Below are positions 8,949-17,039 of a DNA stretch of 64,000 nt, in pieces (within the stretch, counting starts at the first letter, position 1; the number at the start of each line of letters is the position of its first letter). Origin of the DNA: Dokdonia pacifica (GTDB taxonomy: Bacteria; Bacteroidota; Bacteroidia; Flavobacteriales; Flavobacteriaceae); contig NZ_FZNY01000001.1 of assembly GCF_900188275.1 (NCBI RefSeq), positions 744,001 to 808,000 on the forward strand, given 5' to 3'. Both the position numbers and the translations under genes were made by a program. The notes under the pieces were generated by a model, which was given only the letters and a program-made list of their open reading frames with translations, did no database searches and had not been told where the DNA came from.

Positions 8949-9564
8949 TTTTTTTATTGATGCATATAGGCAAACACCTACATGGATGATCATTCTAGAA
9001 GCTATTGCTTTTGTTTTTGGAATCCTGAGTGTTATCTATGCCAAAAAAGCAAATATTCTAGTATACCCAACAGGTTTAATTGCGACTATCATCACCGTTT
9101 ATTTACTATGGAAAGCTGGATATCTTGGTGACATGATGATGAATTTTTATTATTCAGTAATGAGTATTTATGGTTGGTGGAATTGGTCCCGAAAAAAGAA
9201 TAATAAAGTTGTAGTTCCTATTTCCAGAACAAATACTAAAGAAAAAGCCATCGGGTTTGGTCTTTTTGTGGCAACTATGGTAATTACCTACATGGTCTAC
9301 CTTTGGGATGGTAGAGAAATGGGCTTACCTAGCTATATAGACACATTTACATCGGGCATTTTCTTTACAGCCATGTGGTATATGGCTACTAAAAAACTAG
9401 AAAATTGGACCTTATGGATTTTTGCAGATTTAATCACAGTTCCTTTATATGCTTATAGAGGTTTAGGAATGTTATCATTACAATATTTAATATTTACGAT
9501 CCTTGCCATTCAAGGGTATCTCGCATGGAAGAAGCACTTAGACAACAGCCCAGCAACAGTATAA
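8932..9564 (+). CDS. PnuC-family vitamin transporter, probably thiamine (PnuT) or nicotinamide riboside
   Basis: 210 residues from MSQIFDFF; the longer start at 8908 adds residues inside the upstream gene. About seven hydrophobic helices are visible. The PnuC marks are SIYGWWNW near the middle and WTLWIFADLITVPLYAYRG near the end. PnuC proteins carry an unphosphorylated vitamin in by facilitated diffusion, and a kinase then traps it. The neighbours (thiamine-binding protein upstream, NadR-like kinase overlapping downstream by 40 bases) leave open thiamine or nicotinamide riboside; thiamine is favoured by context only. Confidence 0.85.
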   Translation: MSQIFDFFIDAYRQTPTWMIILEAIAFVFGILSVIYAKKANILVYPTGLIATIITVYLLWKAGYLGDMMMNFYYSVMSIYGWWNWSRKKNNKVVVPISRTNTKEKAIGFGLFVATMVITYMVYLWDGREMGLPSYIDTFTSGIFFTAMWYMATKKLENWTLWIFADLITVPLYAYRGLGMLSLQYLIFTILAIQGYLAWKKHLDNSPATV

Positions 9565-10085
9565 GAATCTGTCTTTTTGGTCCAGAGAGTAGTGGGAAGA
9601 GTACGCTTTCGCGAAAGCTATCCCAGCATTATAACGCCCCGTTAGTACCTGAATTTGCTAGAGAATACCTTCAAAAACTCTGGGATGAAGAACAAAAAAT
9701 ATGCAGACCTAAAGATTTACTACCTATTGCTGCAGGGCAAATGCAACTTGAAAATAAGGCAGTCCTAACCAACCCGCCTCTTATTATCTGTGATACCGAT
9801 TTATTAACCACAAAAGTGTATAGCGAAGCCTATTATGAAGGTTGGTGTCCAAATTTACTTGCGAAATATGCCCTAAAAAACACCTATGATTTGTATCTTT
9901 TAACCTACATTGATACACCTTGGCAAGCAGATGATTTAAGAGATCGCCCTGAAAGAAGACAAGAAATGTTTGATCATTTTAAAAATGCATTAGAACACAA
10001 TAACAGACCTTATATGCTGTTAAAAGGTTCGGTAGAAGAGCGCATGCAGCTAGCTACAAAAACTATAAACCTACTATTACATTGA
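9525..10085 (+). CDS. NadR-like nucleoside/vitamin kinase (P-loop ATPase)
   Basis: 186 residues. The Walker A motif GPESSGKSTL lies at residues 19-28, followed by PEFAREYL and CDTDLLTTKVY, as in the ribosylnicotinamide kinase domain of NadR. There is no N-terminal adenylyltransferase domain. The role is probably to phosphorylate and trap the vitamin carried by the PnuC-type transporter whose gene it overlaps. TLSRKLSQ in the P-loop helix is encoded by the GCTTTCGCGAAAGC palindrome, so a repeat lies at a catalytic element. Confidence 0.85.
   Translation: MEEALRQQPSNSIRICLFGPESSGKSTLSRKLSQHYNAPLVPEFAREYLQKLWDEEQKICRPKDLLPIAAGQMQLENKAVLTNPPLIICDTDLLTTKVYSEAYYEGWCPNLLAKYALKNTYDLYLLTYIDTPWQADDLRDRPERRQEMFDHFKNALEHNNRPYMLLKGSVEERMQLATKTINLLLH
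9605..9618. repeat. GCTTTCGCGAAAGC palindrome inside the NadR-like gene
   Basis: It is read in the LSRK frame, directly after the Walker A lysine codon, so the repeat forms the helix that follows the P-loop. Confidence 0.95.
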
Positions 10086-11635
10086 ATTTTACGCAAAAAG
10101 ATACCGAAACACTCTTAAAAAAAGGAATTACTCAAGAACAAGTACACAGTCAAATCGAACTGTTTAAACAAGGATTACCTTATATAGACCTAAGAGATCC
10201 TGCAATTATTGGTCATGGTATCTATGCTTACACAGAGGAAGAAGAAAAAGCATTTATTACTTATTTTGAAGCACAAAAAGGAACATTAGACCTTCTAAAG
10301 TTTATACCTGCTTCGGGTGCAGCAACTCGTATGTTCAAATTTTTATTTGAATTTATAGAAGATTATGACTCCTCTAAAGAAACGGTAAACGCCTATATCA
10401 ATAGAAAAAAAGCACAAGATTTACGCCTGTTTTTTGTAGGACTAGACAGTTTTCCTTTCTACAAGAAAGTGCGCAAAAGGCTTAAAAAAACGTATGGTAA
10501 AAAAGATCAAACTAATGTAGATTTAAATCGCATTCGTTTTGTAAAAATGATGTTAGAAGAAGAAGGCCTCAACTTTGGAAACAAGCCCAAAGGACTCTTC
10601 CCTTTTCACAAATATAAATCTCATAATGCTTCTGCATTTGAAGAACACCTTTTTGAAGCAGCACTCTATGCAAAAACAAAAGATACTGCTCGATTACATT
10701 TTACCATTTCTAAAGAGCATTATCAAAAATTTGAAAAGCAGTTCTCAAAAACACAAAAACGAATAGAAGAGAAAACAGCAACCACATTTGATATTACGTA
10801 TTCCTTCCAATCATCTGCTACAGATACCGTTGCTGTAACTGCAACTAATGAGCCTTTTAGACAGGACAATGGCTGTATGTTATTTAGGCCTGGTGGTCAT
10901 GGATCATTAATTCAAAACCTTAATGAGCAAGAAGCCGATATCATTTTTATAAAAAACATAGATAATGTAGTAGTACACACCTATGAAAAAGAAGTTGCCT
11001 ATTATAAAAAAGTGCTTGCTGGAAAGCTTTTAAAATTACAACAACAGGCTTTTTCTTATTTACAACAAATGGATGATCATGAAATTTCTGAAACAGAGAT
11101 TTTAGAAATTGTTCATTTTCTACAGAATGAATTTAGTTTAAAACTAGCGAGAGATTTTGAAAAATTCTCTCAAAAATATCAAATCGAATATCTTAGAGAA
11201 CAACTCGACAAACCTATACGTGTATGTGGTATGGTAAAAAATGAAGGAGAACCTGGCGGTGGTCCTTTTTGGGTAAAGCATGAAAGTGGTCGTATTAGTC
11301 TTCAAATTGTAGAAAGTGTTCAAATAGATCCTAATAATCCTCACCAACAAAGTATCGTTACACAAGCGACACATTTCAACCCAGTAGACCTTGTTTGCGG
11401 TGTCAAAAATTACAAAGGAGAAAAATATGATCTCACCCAGTTTATAGATCCAAAAGCAGCTTTTATTGCGCATAAAACCGTCACTGGAAAACCTATAAAG
11501 GCATTAGAGCATCCTGGTCTTTGGAATGGCGCTATGGCCTTCTGGAATACTATATTTGTAGAAGTACCGCTTATTACATTCAACCCTGTAAAAACAGTAA
11601 ATGACCTTCTTAAACCTGCACACTTGATGAAGTAA
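10082..11635 (+). CDS. DUF4301 family protein
   Basis: 517 residues. The start is TTG at 10082, overlapping the stop of the kinase gene by four bases (TTGA), which signals translational coupling. Motifs such as FIPASGAATRMFK near residue 75, FRPGGHGSLIQNLN near 280 and VCGMVKNEGEPGGGPFW near 380 fit DUF4301, a Bacteroidota family of unknown function with a nucleotidyltransferase-like appearance (GGHG, a sugar-nucleotide style loop). Co-transcription with the vitamin genes hints at a cofactor role, but that is inference. Confidence 0.8.
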   Translation: MNFTQKDTETLLKKGITQEQVHSQIELFKQGLPYIDLRDPAIIGHGIYAYTEEEEKAFITYFEAQKGTLDLLKFIPASGAATRMFKFLFEFIEDYDSSKETVNAYINRKKAQDLRLFFVGLDSFPFYKKVRKRLKKTYGKKDQTNVDLNRIRFVKMMLEEEGLNFGNKPKGLFPFHKYKSHNASAFEEHLFEAALYAKTKDTARLHFTISKEHYQKFEKQFSKTQKRIEEKTATTFDITYSFQSSATDTVAVTATNEPFRQDNGCMLFRPGGHGSLIQNLNEQEADIIFIKNIDNVVVHTYEKEVAYYKKVLAGKLLKLQQQAFSYLQQMDDHEISETEILEIVHFLQNEFSLKLARDFEKFSQKYQIEYLREQLDKPIRVCGMVKNEGEPGGGPFWVKHESGRISLQIVESVQIDPNNPHQQSIVTQATHFNPVDLVCGVKNYKGEKYDLTQFIDPKAAFIAHKTVTGKPIKALEHPGLWNGAMAFWNTIFVEVPLITFNPVKTVNDLLKPAHLMK

Positions 11636-11647
11636 TTTTAAATCATT

Positions 11648-12049
11648 TTGGACAAAGAACTCCTTCATAACGAACTTACCTTTAAAGCTTCTAGAAGTAG
11701 TGGTCCTGGCGGACAACACGTTAACAAAACAAGTACACGCATAGAGCTCTACTGGTCTTTAAAAGACTCTTTAGTCTTTTCTGAAGATCAAAAAATACGC
11801 TTACGCGAAAAACTACACAACCGTCTTACCAAAGAGCAAATATTGATCCTGTCTTCTGGACGAACACGAAGTCAGCTCAAGAATAAAGAGCAGGTCATCA
11901 AACGATTTTTCGAACTTTTAGAAGAAGCCTTAACACCTCCTAAAAAACGCAAAAAATCAAAACCTACCTACGCTTCAAAAGTCAAAAGATTACAATCAAA
12001 AAAGCAACATTCTGAAAAGAAAGCCAGTCGTAAAAAACCTGATTTTTGA
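11648..12049 (+). CDS. arfB: Alternative ribosome-rescue factor (peptidyl-tRNA hydrolase), ArfB type
   Basis: 133 residues with a TTG start 12 bases after DUF4301. The catalytic GGQ lies in SSGPGGQHVNKTSTR at about residues 17-31, as in release factor domain 3. The basic C-terminal tail (KKRKKSKPTYASKVKRL onward) is the segment that enters the mRNA channel of stalled ribosomes. The length matches ArfB (YaeJ) and is too short for RF1/RF2. It frees nascent chains from stalled ribosomes lacking a stop codon. Confidence 0.92.
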   Translation: MDKELLHNELTFKASRSSGPGGQHVNKTSTRIELYWSLKDSLVFSEDQKIRLREKLHNRLTKEQILILSSGRTRSQLKNKEQVIKRFFELLEEALTPPKKRKKSKPTYASKVKRLQSKKQHSEKKASRKKPDF

Positions 12050-12203
12050 TCGTAGTGCGACAGACAAAGAATTAGTTCTCTGAAGCTTTCCCTAAAATTT
12101 AAAAATCTTATCGAAGACATACCTTACCCGTTAGAGTCAAGAGTTTTTTGATGCTGCGTTACTTTTTTTACAGATAAATTACATTTTATTCTTTTTTACG
12201 TAG

Positions 12204-12211
12204 TACTTTTG
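12204..12211 (+). promoter_or_regulatory. -7 promoter element for the TPP-riboswitch transcript
   Basis: TACTTTTG matches the Bacteroidota consensus TANNTTTG. It places the transcription start near 12217, just before the riboswitch. No clear TTTG -33 element is seen upstream. Confidence 0.6.
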
Positions 12212-12214
12212 TAT

Positions 12215-12303
12215 CATCTCAAAGGGGTGCTAGATTAATTTTATAATTAAGAAAGCTGAGATTATACCCATTGAACCTAGAACAGATAATGCTGTTTAGG
12301 GAG
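12215..12303 (+). promoter_or_regulatory. TPP riboswitch (THI element)
   Basis: Conserved THI blocks are in the right order: GGGGTGC at 12224, GCTGAGA at 12255, ACCC at 12267, GAACCT at 12273, GATAATGC at 12285, and closing TTTAGGGAG. It binds thiamine pyrophosphate and shuts down the gene downstream, here a TonB-dependent receptor. It is a confident call by sequence; a covariance-model search would settle the exact ends. Confidence 0.95.
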
Positions 12304-12308
12304 CCGAG

Positions 12309-12341
12309 CGTTAAAAAAATGTCTAGTAGACATTTTTAGCG
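12309..12341 (+). promoter_or_regulatory. Hairpin between riboswitch and terminator
   Basis: The inverted repeat TTAAAAAAATGTC / GACATTTTTAGCG lies right after the aptamer and before a second hairpin. It may be part of the expression platform. Confidence 0.5.
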
Positions 12342-12347
12342 AAGGAG

Positions 12348-12381
12348 TCAGGAGGCGTGTTGGCCTAATCCTGATTTTATT
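12348..12381 (+). terminator. Probable riboswitch-controlled terminator
   Basis: The stem TCAGG-AGGC / GCCT-AA-TCCTGA is followed by TTTTATTT. It sits 125 bases before the receptor start codon, where premature termination would block expression. Confidence 0.6.
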
Positions 12382-12506
12382 TGGCTTGAGATCGTTATAT
12401 GTTAATATATAACTACTCTTCAAATCCGTACGTTTTGTATGGGGTATTCTCTATTTTAAAAACCAGGATAATTACCCTTTTTATTCTTAACAAACCAACA
12501 TTACGG

Positions 12507-14879
12507 ATGAAAAAAATCCTATTTATTGTTTTTGTACTATGTACAGTTATTAGTTTTGGTCAAACCTACACGGTTTCTGGAACAGTAAGTGATTTAAATG
12601 GCCCTATTTCAGGAGCAATTGTAACCAAAAAAGGAGGAACAAATGAAGTAATTACAGATGTGAACGGGAAGTATCTTATTGAATTAACAAGAGGTTCTCA
12701 CACACTTATCTTTAAGGCTTTAGATCAAGAAATTGAGCATATTATTAGAGTTACGAAAGATGCTATATTAGATATTAATTTTGGACTTGATGGTAAACTA
12801 GATGAAGTACTTGTGCGTGCTGTACGTGTAAATGCAGACTCTCCAATTACCCACTCCAACTTGAGTAAAGAGCAACTGGCAGAGCGTAACTTAGGGCAAG
12901 ATATTGCTACACAAATCAAATTCCTTCCTAATGTGGTAACCACCTCAGATGCAGGAGCTGGTATTGGATATACTGGTTTTAGAGTACGTGGAACAGGAAA
13001 TCAAGGAATTAACGTAACCATTAATGGAATTCCATATAATGATGCAGAGAGTGCTACTAGCTTTTTTGTAAACCTACAAGACTTTACCTCATCTGTAGAA
13101 AACCTACAATTACAACGTGGTGTAGGAACTTCTACCAACGGACCAGGAGCTTTTGGAGCAAGTTTAAATATCCTAACAGATGCAGTATCTGACGAAGCTT
13201 ATGGAAGCACATCACACTCATTTGGATCGTTTGGCACTAGACGTCATAATGTAAAGTTCAGTACAGGACTTTTAAATGATCACATAGAAATTTCAGGTCG
13301 TTTATCACAAATAAAATCTGATGGATATATAGATCGTGCATCGTCAGATCTAAAATCATACTTCCTTCAAGCAGCATATAAAGATGATAATACGCTAATC
13401 AAAGTGATCAACTTTGCAGGATCTGAGGTAACCTACCAATCTTGGTTTGGAGTAGATGCAGAAACAGCAGCAAACAACCCAACGTTTAATCCTGCAGGTC
13501 AGTTTACAGATGAAAATGGAAATATCAGATTTCATGAAAACCAAGTAGATGATTATAAACAAGATCATTATCAAGTACACTGGAATCAACGATATAATAA
13601 CAATTGGAGCACTAACCTTAGTTTTAACTACACCTATGGACGTGGTTTCTTTGAAGAATATGAAGAAGATGACGATCTTGACTTTTATGGCATCTCTCCT
13701 GTTACTATTGGTGGTGAGACTATTGAAACTTCAGATCTTATTCGCCGTCGTTGGTTAGACAATGATTTTTATGTGGTAAATGCCAATGTGAATTATAAAG
13801 ACACGCAATGGGATTTTACGTCAGGATTATACTGGAGTCAGTATAATGGAGATCATTTTGGTGAAGTTATTTGGGCACGTTTTGCAAGTGATTCTGAAAT
13901 AGGTGACAACTATTATTTTGGAACGGGAGAAAAGGGAGAATTTTCTGCTTTCGCGAAAGCTACCTATAGAGTAAACAATCAGTGGAGCGTATATGGAGAT
14001 CTTCAAGGAAGGTTTATCAATTATGAAACAGATGGTATTAATTCTGATGTACAAGAATTTATTGTAGATGAATCATATAGTTTTTTCAACCCTAAAGCAG
14101 GTGTTACGTATAAACTTGATGAAAAAAATCAATTTTATGGAAGTTATGCAAGAGCAAATCGTGAGCCTAACCGTACTGATTTTGAAAATGGCGCACCAAG
14201 ACCAGAACGTCTTAATGATTTTGAATTAGGATGGAGATATAATTCATCAAAAGTAAAGCTAAATATAAACGGATATTATCTGGACTTCCGCGATCAACTA
14301 GTTGTCTCTGGCATTGATGATGTAGGAGCACCTATACGTACTAATAGTGGACAGAGTTATAGAGCTGGTGTCGAAATAGAGGCTGCGGTACAACTAACTT
14401 CAAAATTAAGTGTGTATCCAAATCTTGCGGTAAGTACCAACAAGAATAAAGATTTCTTATTTCAAAGAGATGGTGTATTACAAAATCTTGGAGATACAAA
14501 CATCTCATTCTCTCCTGATGTTGTAGCTGGAAACACTATTCAATATGTTCCTGTAAAAGGACTTACGTTACAATTCTTATCAAAATTTGTAGGAGAGCAA
14601 TACTTAGGAAATATAGACAGCCCTACTTCACTTTTAGATAGTTATTTTGTAAATGATTTTAATGTAACCTACGAATTGGGTGAAATTGCATTTTTTAAAG
14701 GAGTTACATTAAACCTATTGGTTAATAATGTATTTGATGAGCGATTTATCTCTAATGGATACTTCTTTACGTTTGATGATGACTTTAGTGTTCCTGGAGA
14801 AATCACTACTGTTGAAGGTGCAGGATTTTATCCGCAAGCAGGTACTAACTTCTTAGTGGGAACTACCTTGAGATTTTAA
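12507..14879 (+). CDS. TPP-riboswitch-controlled TonB-dependent receptor, probably for thiamine
   Basis: 790 residues from the ATG at 12507 (signal peptide MKKILFIVFVLCTVISFGQ); an upstream ATG at 12399 would put 36 odd residues before the signal peptide and is rejected. An N-terminal carboxypeptidase-like domain (about 20-95), a plug domain (GFRVRGTGNQGINVTINGIPY) and a 22-strand-type barrel ending GTTLRF are seen. Control by a TPP riboswitch strongly suggests import of thiamine or a thiamine precursor across the outer membrane. SAFAKATY in the barrel comes from the palindrome. A terminator follows. Confidence 0.9.
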   Translation: MKKILFIVFVLCTVISFGQTYTVSGTVSDLNGPISGAIVTKKGGTNEVITDVNGKYLIELTRGSHTLIFKALDQEIEHIIRVTKDAILDINFGLDGKLDEVLVRAVRVNADSPITHSNLSKEQLAERNLGQDIATQIKFLPNVVTTSDAGAGIGYTGFRVRGTGNQGINVTINGIPYNDAESATSFFVNLQDFTSSVENLQLQRGVGTSTNGPGAFGASLNILTDAVSDEAYGSTSHSFGSFGTRRHNVKFSTGLLNDHIEISGRLSQIKSDGYIDRASSDLKSYFLQAAYKDDNTLIKVINFAGSEVTYQSWFGVDAETAANNPTFNPAGQFTDENGNIRFHENQVDDYKQDHYQVHWNQRYNNNWSTNLSFNYTYGRGFFEEYEEDDDLDFYGISPVTIGGETIETSDLIRRRWLDNDFYVVNANVNYKDTQWDFTSGLYWSQYNGDHFGEVIWARFASDSEIGDNYYFGTGEKGEFSAFAKATYRVNNQWSVYGDLQGRFINYETDGINSDVQEFIVDESYSFFNPKAGVTYKLDEKNQFYGSYARANREPNRTDFENGAPRPERLNDFELGWRYNSSKVKLNINGYYLDFRDQLVVSGIDDVGAPIRTNSGQSYRAGVEIEAAVQLTSKLSVYPNLAVSTNKNKDFLFQRDGVLQNLGDTNISFSPDVVAGNTIQYVPVKGLTLQFLSKFVGEQYLGNIDSPTSLLDSYFVNDFNVTYELGEIAFFKGVTLNLLVNNVFDERFISNGYFFTFDDDFSVPGEITTVEGAGFYPQAGTNFLVGTTLRF
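13947..13960. repeat. GCTTTCGCGAAAGC palindrome inside the thiamine receptor gene
   Basis: It is read in the AFAKA frame within a barrel strand (EFSAFAKATYR). Confidence 0.95.
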
Positions 14880-14900
14880 TAAAAATATATTCTTATATGT

Positions 14901-14930
14901 AAAAAACCCACTCGATTGAGTGGGTTTTTT
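14901..14930. terminator. Bidirectional terminator
   Basis: The stem ACCCACTC / GAGTGGGT with flanking A6 and T6 runs lies between the convergent receptor and the lipoprotein gene. Confidence 0.93.
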
Positions 14931-14952
14931 ATCTTTCTATATGTCTGTTTTA

Positions 14953-15375
14953 TTAATTAGAAACAACAATAACATCGCCGCTCTGCTCTACACGATAAGG
15001 CACCATTGCAAAATCCAAGACCTCTCCCGATGCTTGTCCTGTAAAAAGATTATACGTATGTGCATCGTCACACTGGCATACTACTTCAATCCCATCTATC
15101 ACCATTGTAGAACATTCATTAGGACTGTGATTAGGATCTGATGCTTCCCATGCAAGTAATCCACTACCTGTATTGATTACAAAAATACCTCGCACTCCTC
15201 CGTTAGGAACATATATAGGGTTACTTGGGATTTGTAAATCTAACGCATTGATATTTCCTAATTGAATTGAAAAACCAATATCAACAATAAAAGGATTATT
15301 AGAACGTCTATTATCATCTGATGAACATCCTGCTAATAGCAAAATGATACAACTAAAAAGTAAGGTATTACGCAT
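14953..15375 (-). CDS. Rieske-like lipoprotein with degenerate cluster ligands
   Basis: 140 residues. A lipobox (LLLAGC, Cys near 17) is followed by SSDD. The C-terminal half resembles a Rieske fold: SDPNHSPNECSTM, then VVCQCDDAHTYNLFTGQ. A true Rieske [2Fe-2S] site needs C-x-H and C-x-x-H. Here the first pair is broken and the second reads CQCDDAH, so cluster binding is doubtful. Such lipoproteins recur in Flavobacteriaceae; the function is unknown. Confidence 0.65.
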   Translation of the reverse strand: MRNTLLFSCIILLLAGCSSDDNRRSNNPFIVDIGFSIQLGNINALDLQIPSNPIYVPNGGVRGIFVINTGSGLLAWEASDPNHSPNECSTMVIDGIEVVCQCDDAHTYNLFTGQASGEVLDFAMVPYRVEQSGDVIVVSN

Positions 15376-15411
15376 GTAAATATTTTATAAGTGTTTATGA
15401 AAACTAAGTAC

Positions 15412-15425
15412 GCTTTCGCGAAAGC
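15412..15425. repeat. GCTTTCGCGAAAGC palindrome (intergenic)
   Basis: It lies between the divergent lipoprotein and greA genes. The outer arms are TAC / ATA, so symmetry ends just outside the 14-mer apart from a central TA pair. Confidence 0.93.
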
Positions 15426-15498
15426 ATACACAGTAAAGTTTGCAATTTACTACAAAACGACGTACCCAGTAAAATATTTCGTATATTCGTAATACATG

Positions 15499-15540
15499 TC
15501 CCGTGAAAGTGGGATTTTTTTATTCCCGCCCTGTCGGGAA
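15499..15540 (+). promoter_or_regulatory. Two tandem CCC/GGG hairpins in the greA leader
   Basis: First, TCCCGTGAAAGTGGGA followed by seven T residues resembles a short terminator or attenuator. Second, TTCCCGCCCTGTCGGGAA follows immediately. Both lie 52-93 bases before greA on the same strand. Whether they regulate greA or are repeat elements is unclear. Confidence 0.5.
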
Positions 15541-15591
15541 TTCTTATGTTATACAATGACGCCTATCTAAAAGGCATTAAAAATACAGAAT

Positions 15592-16068
15592 ATGGGTAAA
15601 GTAAATTATTACACTGCCGAAGGTTTACAAAAACTTAAAGACGAACTTAATCATTTACGAGATATAGAACGTCCTAAAGCATCACAAGCAATTGCAGAAG
15701 CTAGAGATAAAGGAGATTTAAGTGAAAATGCCGAATATGATGCTGCCAAAGAAGCACAAGGAATGCTAGAAATGCGCATCTCACAAATGGAAGAACTTGC
15801 TTCTAATGCACGTATCATAGATGAATCCCAATTGGATACTAGTAAAGTACTTATACACTCTACTGTTAAGATTAAAAACCAAATCAATGGAATGGTAATG
15901 ACCTATAAACTTGTGGCCCAAAATGAAGCCGATGTAAAAACAGGTAAAATCTCTGTAGATTCTCCTATTGGAAAAGGACTTTTAGGGAAAGAAGTAGGCG
16001 ATGTTGCCGAAATCCAAGTACCTAAAGGTGTTATGAAATTTGATGTTATAGAAATCACAAGAGACTAA
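15592..16068 (+). CDS. greA: Transcription elongation factor GreA
   Basis: 158 residues, exact family length. The N-terminal coiled coil contains LRDIERPKASQAIAEARDKG DLSENAEYDAAKEAQ; the acidic tip residues (D-L-S-E-N-A-E-Y) enter the polymerase secondary channel to stimulate transcript cleavage. The C-terminal FKBP-like domain ends SPIGKGLLGKEVGDV. A HIT-family gene follows after 5 bases. Confidence 0.97.
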   Translation: MGKVNYYTAEGLQKLKDELNHLRDIERPKASQAIAEARDKGDLSENAEYDAAKEAQGMLEMRISQMEELASNARIIDESQLDTSKVLIHSTVKIKNQINGMVMTYKLVAQNEADVKTGKISVDSPIGKGLLGKEVGDVAEIQVPKGVMKFDVIEITRD

Positions 16069-16073
16069 AAGTA

Positions 16074-16466
16074 ATGGCAAGTATCTTTACAAAAATTATT
16101 AATCGCGAAATTCCTGGACACATTGTTCATGAAGATGATCGTCATATTGCAATATTAGATATAAACCCTAATACCAAAGGGCATACCTTATGTATTCCTA
16201 AAGAAGAGGTAGATCGTATTTTTGATCTTTCAGAAGAGGCTTATCTTGATTTAATGGCATTTTCTAGAACCGTAGCTATTGCTTTAGAAAAAGCTGTGCC
16301 TTGCGAGCGTATAGGTGTAAGTGTGATTGGATTAGAAGTACCTCATGTGCATGTACATTTACTGCCCTTACAATCTATGGAAGATGCACGTTTTATCAAT
16401 AAGGCATCCTTAACTTCAGATGATTTTAAACAACTTATTCAAGATATTAAAGCACATTTAGCGTAA
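16074..16466 (+). CDS. HIT family nucleotide-binding protein
   Basis: 130 residues. The histidine triad is HVHVHLLPL near residue 92-100, preceded by the FTKIINREIPG start typical of HINT-type purine nucleoside phosphoramidases. It is co-transcribed with greA (5-base gap). Its last 9 bases overlap the convergent NUDIX gene. Confidence 0.92.
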   Translation: MASIFTKIINREIPGHIVHEDDRHIAILDINPNTKGHTLCIPKEEVDRIFDLSEEAYLDLMAFSRTVAIALEKAVPCERIGVSVIGLEVPHVHVHLLPLQSMEDARFINKASLTSDDFKQLIQDIKAHLA

Positions 16467-17039
16467 GATCCCTTGTAATTTTAGATACTGCAATAATATC
16501 ACTGTTTTTGCATCCTTAATTTCTCCTGTTTTGATCATGTTATACGCTTTCGCGAAAGCGTACTCATGTACCAAAATATCTTCATGCTCTTCTATAACAC
16601 CGCCTCCTTCACTTACCTTATCTTTTTCGGAATAAGCAGCTATAAAGAGATGAACAGTTTCGGTTACAGAACCCGGAGACATATATAAATCCATGACACT
16701 TTCTACCTTAGAAAGATGATAGCCAGTTTCTTCTTCTATCTCTTTTTTTATGGCAGTTTCTGGATCATGATGATCTAACAACCCTGCACATACTTCAATA
16801 AGCATTCCACTTGGGTTTCCATTATAATACGTAGGCATTCGGAACTGCTCTGTTAAAATAACAGTATTCTTTTCTTTATTGTATAAAATAACGGCTGCAC
16901 CATTCCCTCGGTCGTATACTTCGCGTACTTGGGGCTCCCAATTTCCTTTAGAGTCACGATAATCAAACGTAACTTTATGTAAGATTGCCCAGTTATCTGA
17001 TAATAAGGTTTTTTTAATATTCTTTATATACTCAGGCAT
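16458..17039 (-). CDS. NUDIX hydrolase, NudK (GDP-mannose pyrophosphatase) type
   Basis: 193 residues from the ATG at 17039; a GTG three bases upstream is possible. The Nudix box reads GLLDHHDPETAIKKEIEEETGY with the metal-binding E-E in IEEETG. It fits the NudK/ADP-sugar pyrophosphatase branch (EQFRMPTY, then YMSPGSVTETVHLF). The substrate cannot be fixed by sequence. EYAFAKAYN near residue 160 is palindrome-encoded. It starts 8 bases inside the end of the histidine kinase gene, so the two are translationally coupled. Confidence 0.85.
   Translation of the reverse strand: MPEYIKNIKKTLLSDNWAILHKVTFDYRDSKGNWEPQVREVYDRGNGAAVILYNKEKNTVILTEQFRMPTYYNGNPSGMLIEVCAGLLDHHDPETAIKKEIEEETGYHLSKVESVMDLYMSPGSVTETVHLFIAAYSEKDKVSEGGGVIEEHEDILVHEYAFAKAYNMIKTGEIKDAKTVILLQYLKLQGILR
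16546..16559. repeat. GCTTTCGCGAAAGC palindrome inside the NUDIX gene
   Basis: The symmetry extends to the 20-mer TACGCTTTCGCGAAAGCGTA (16543-16562). It is read in the AFAKA frame on the minus strand. Confidence 0.95.
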
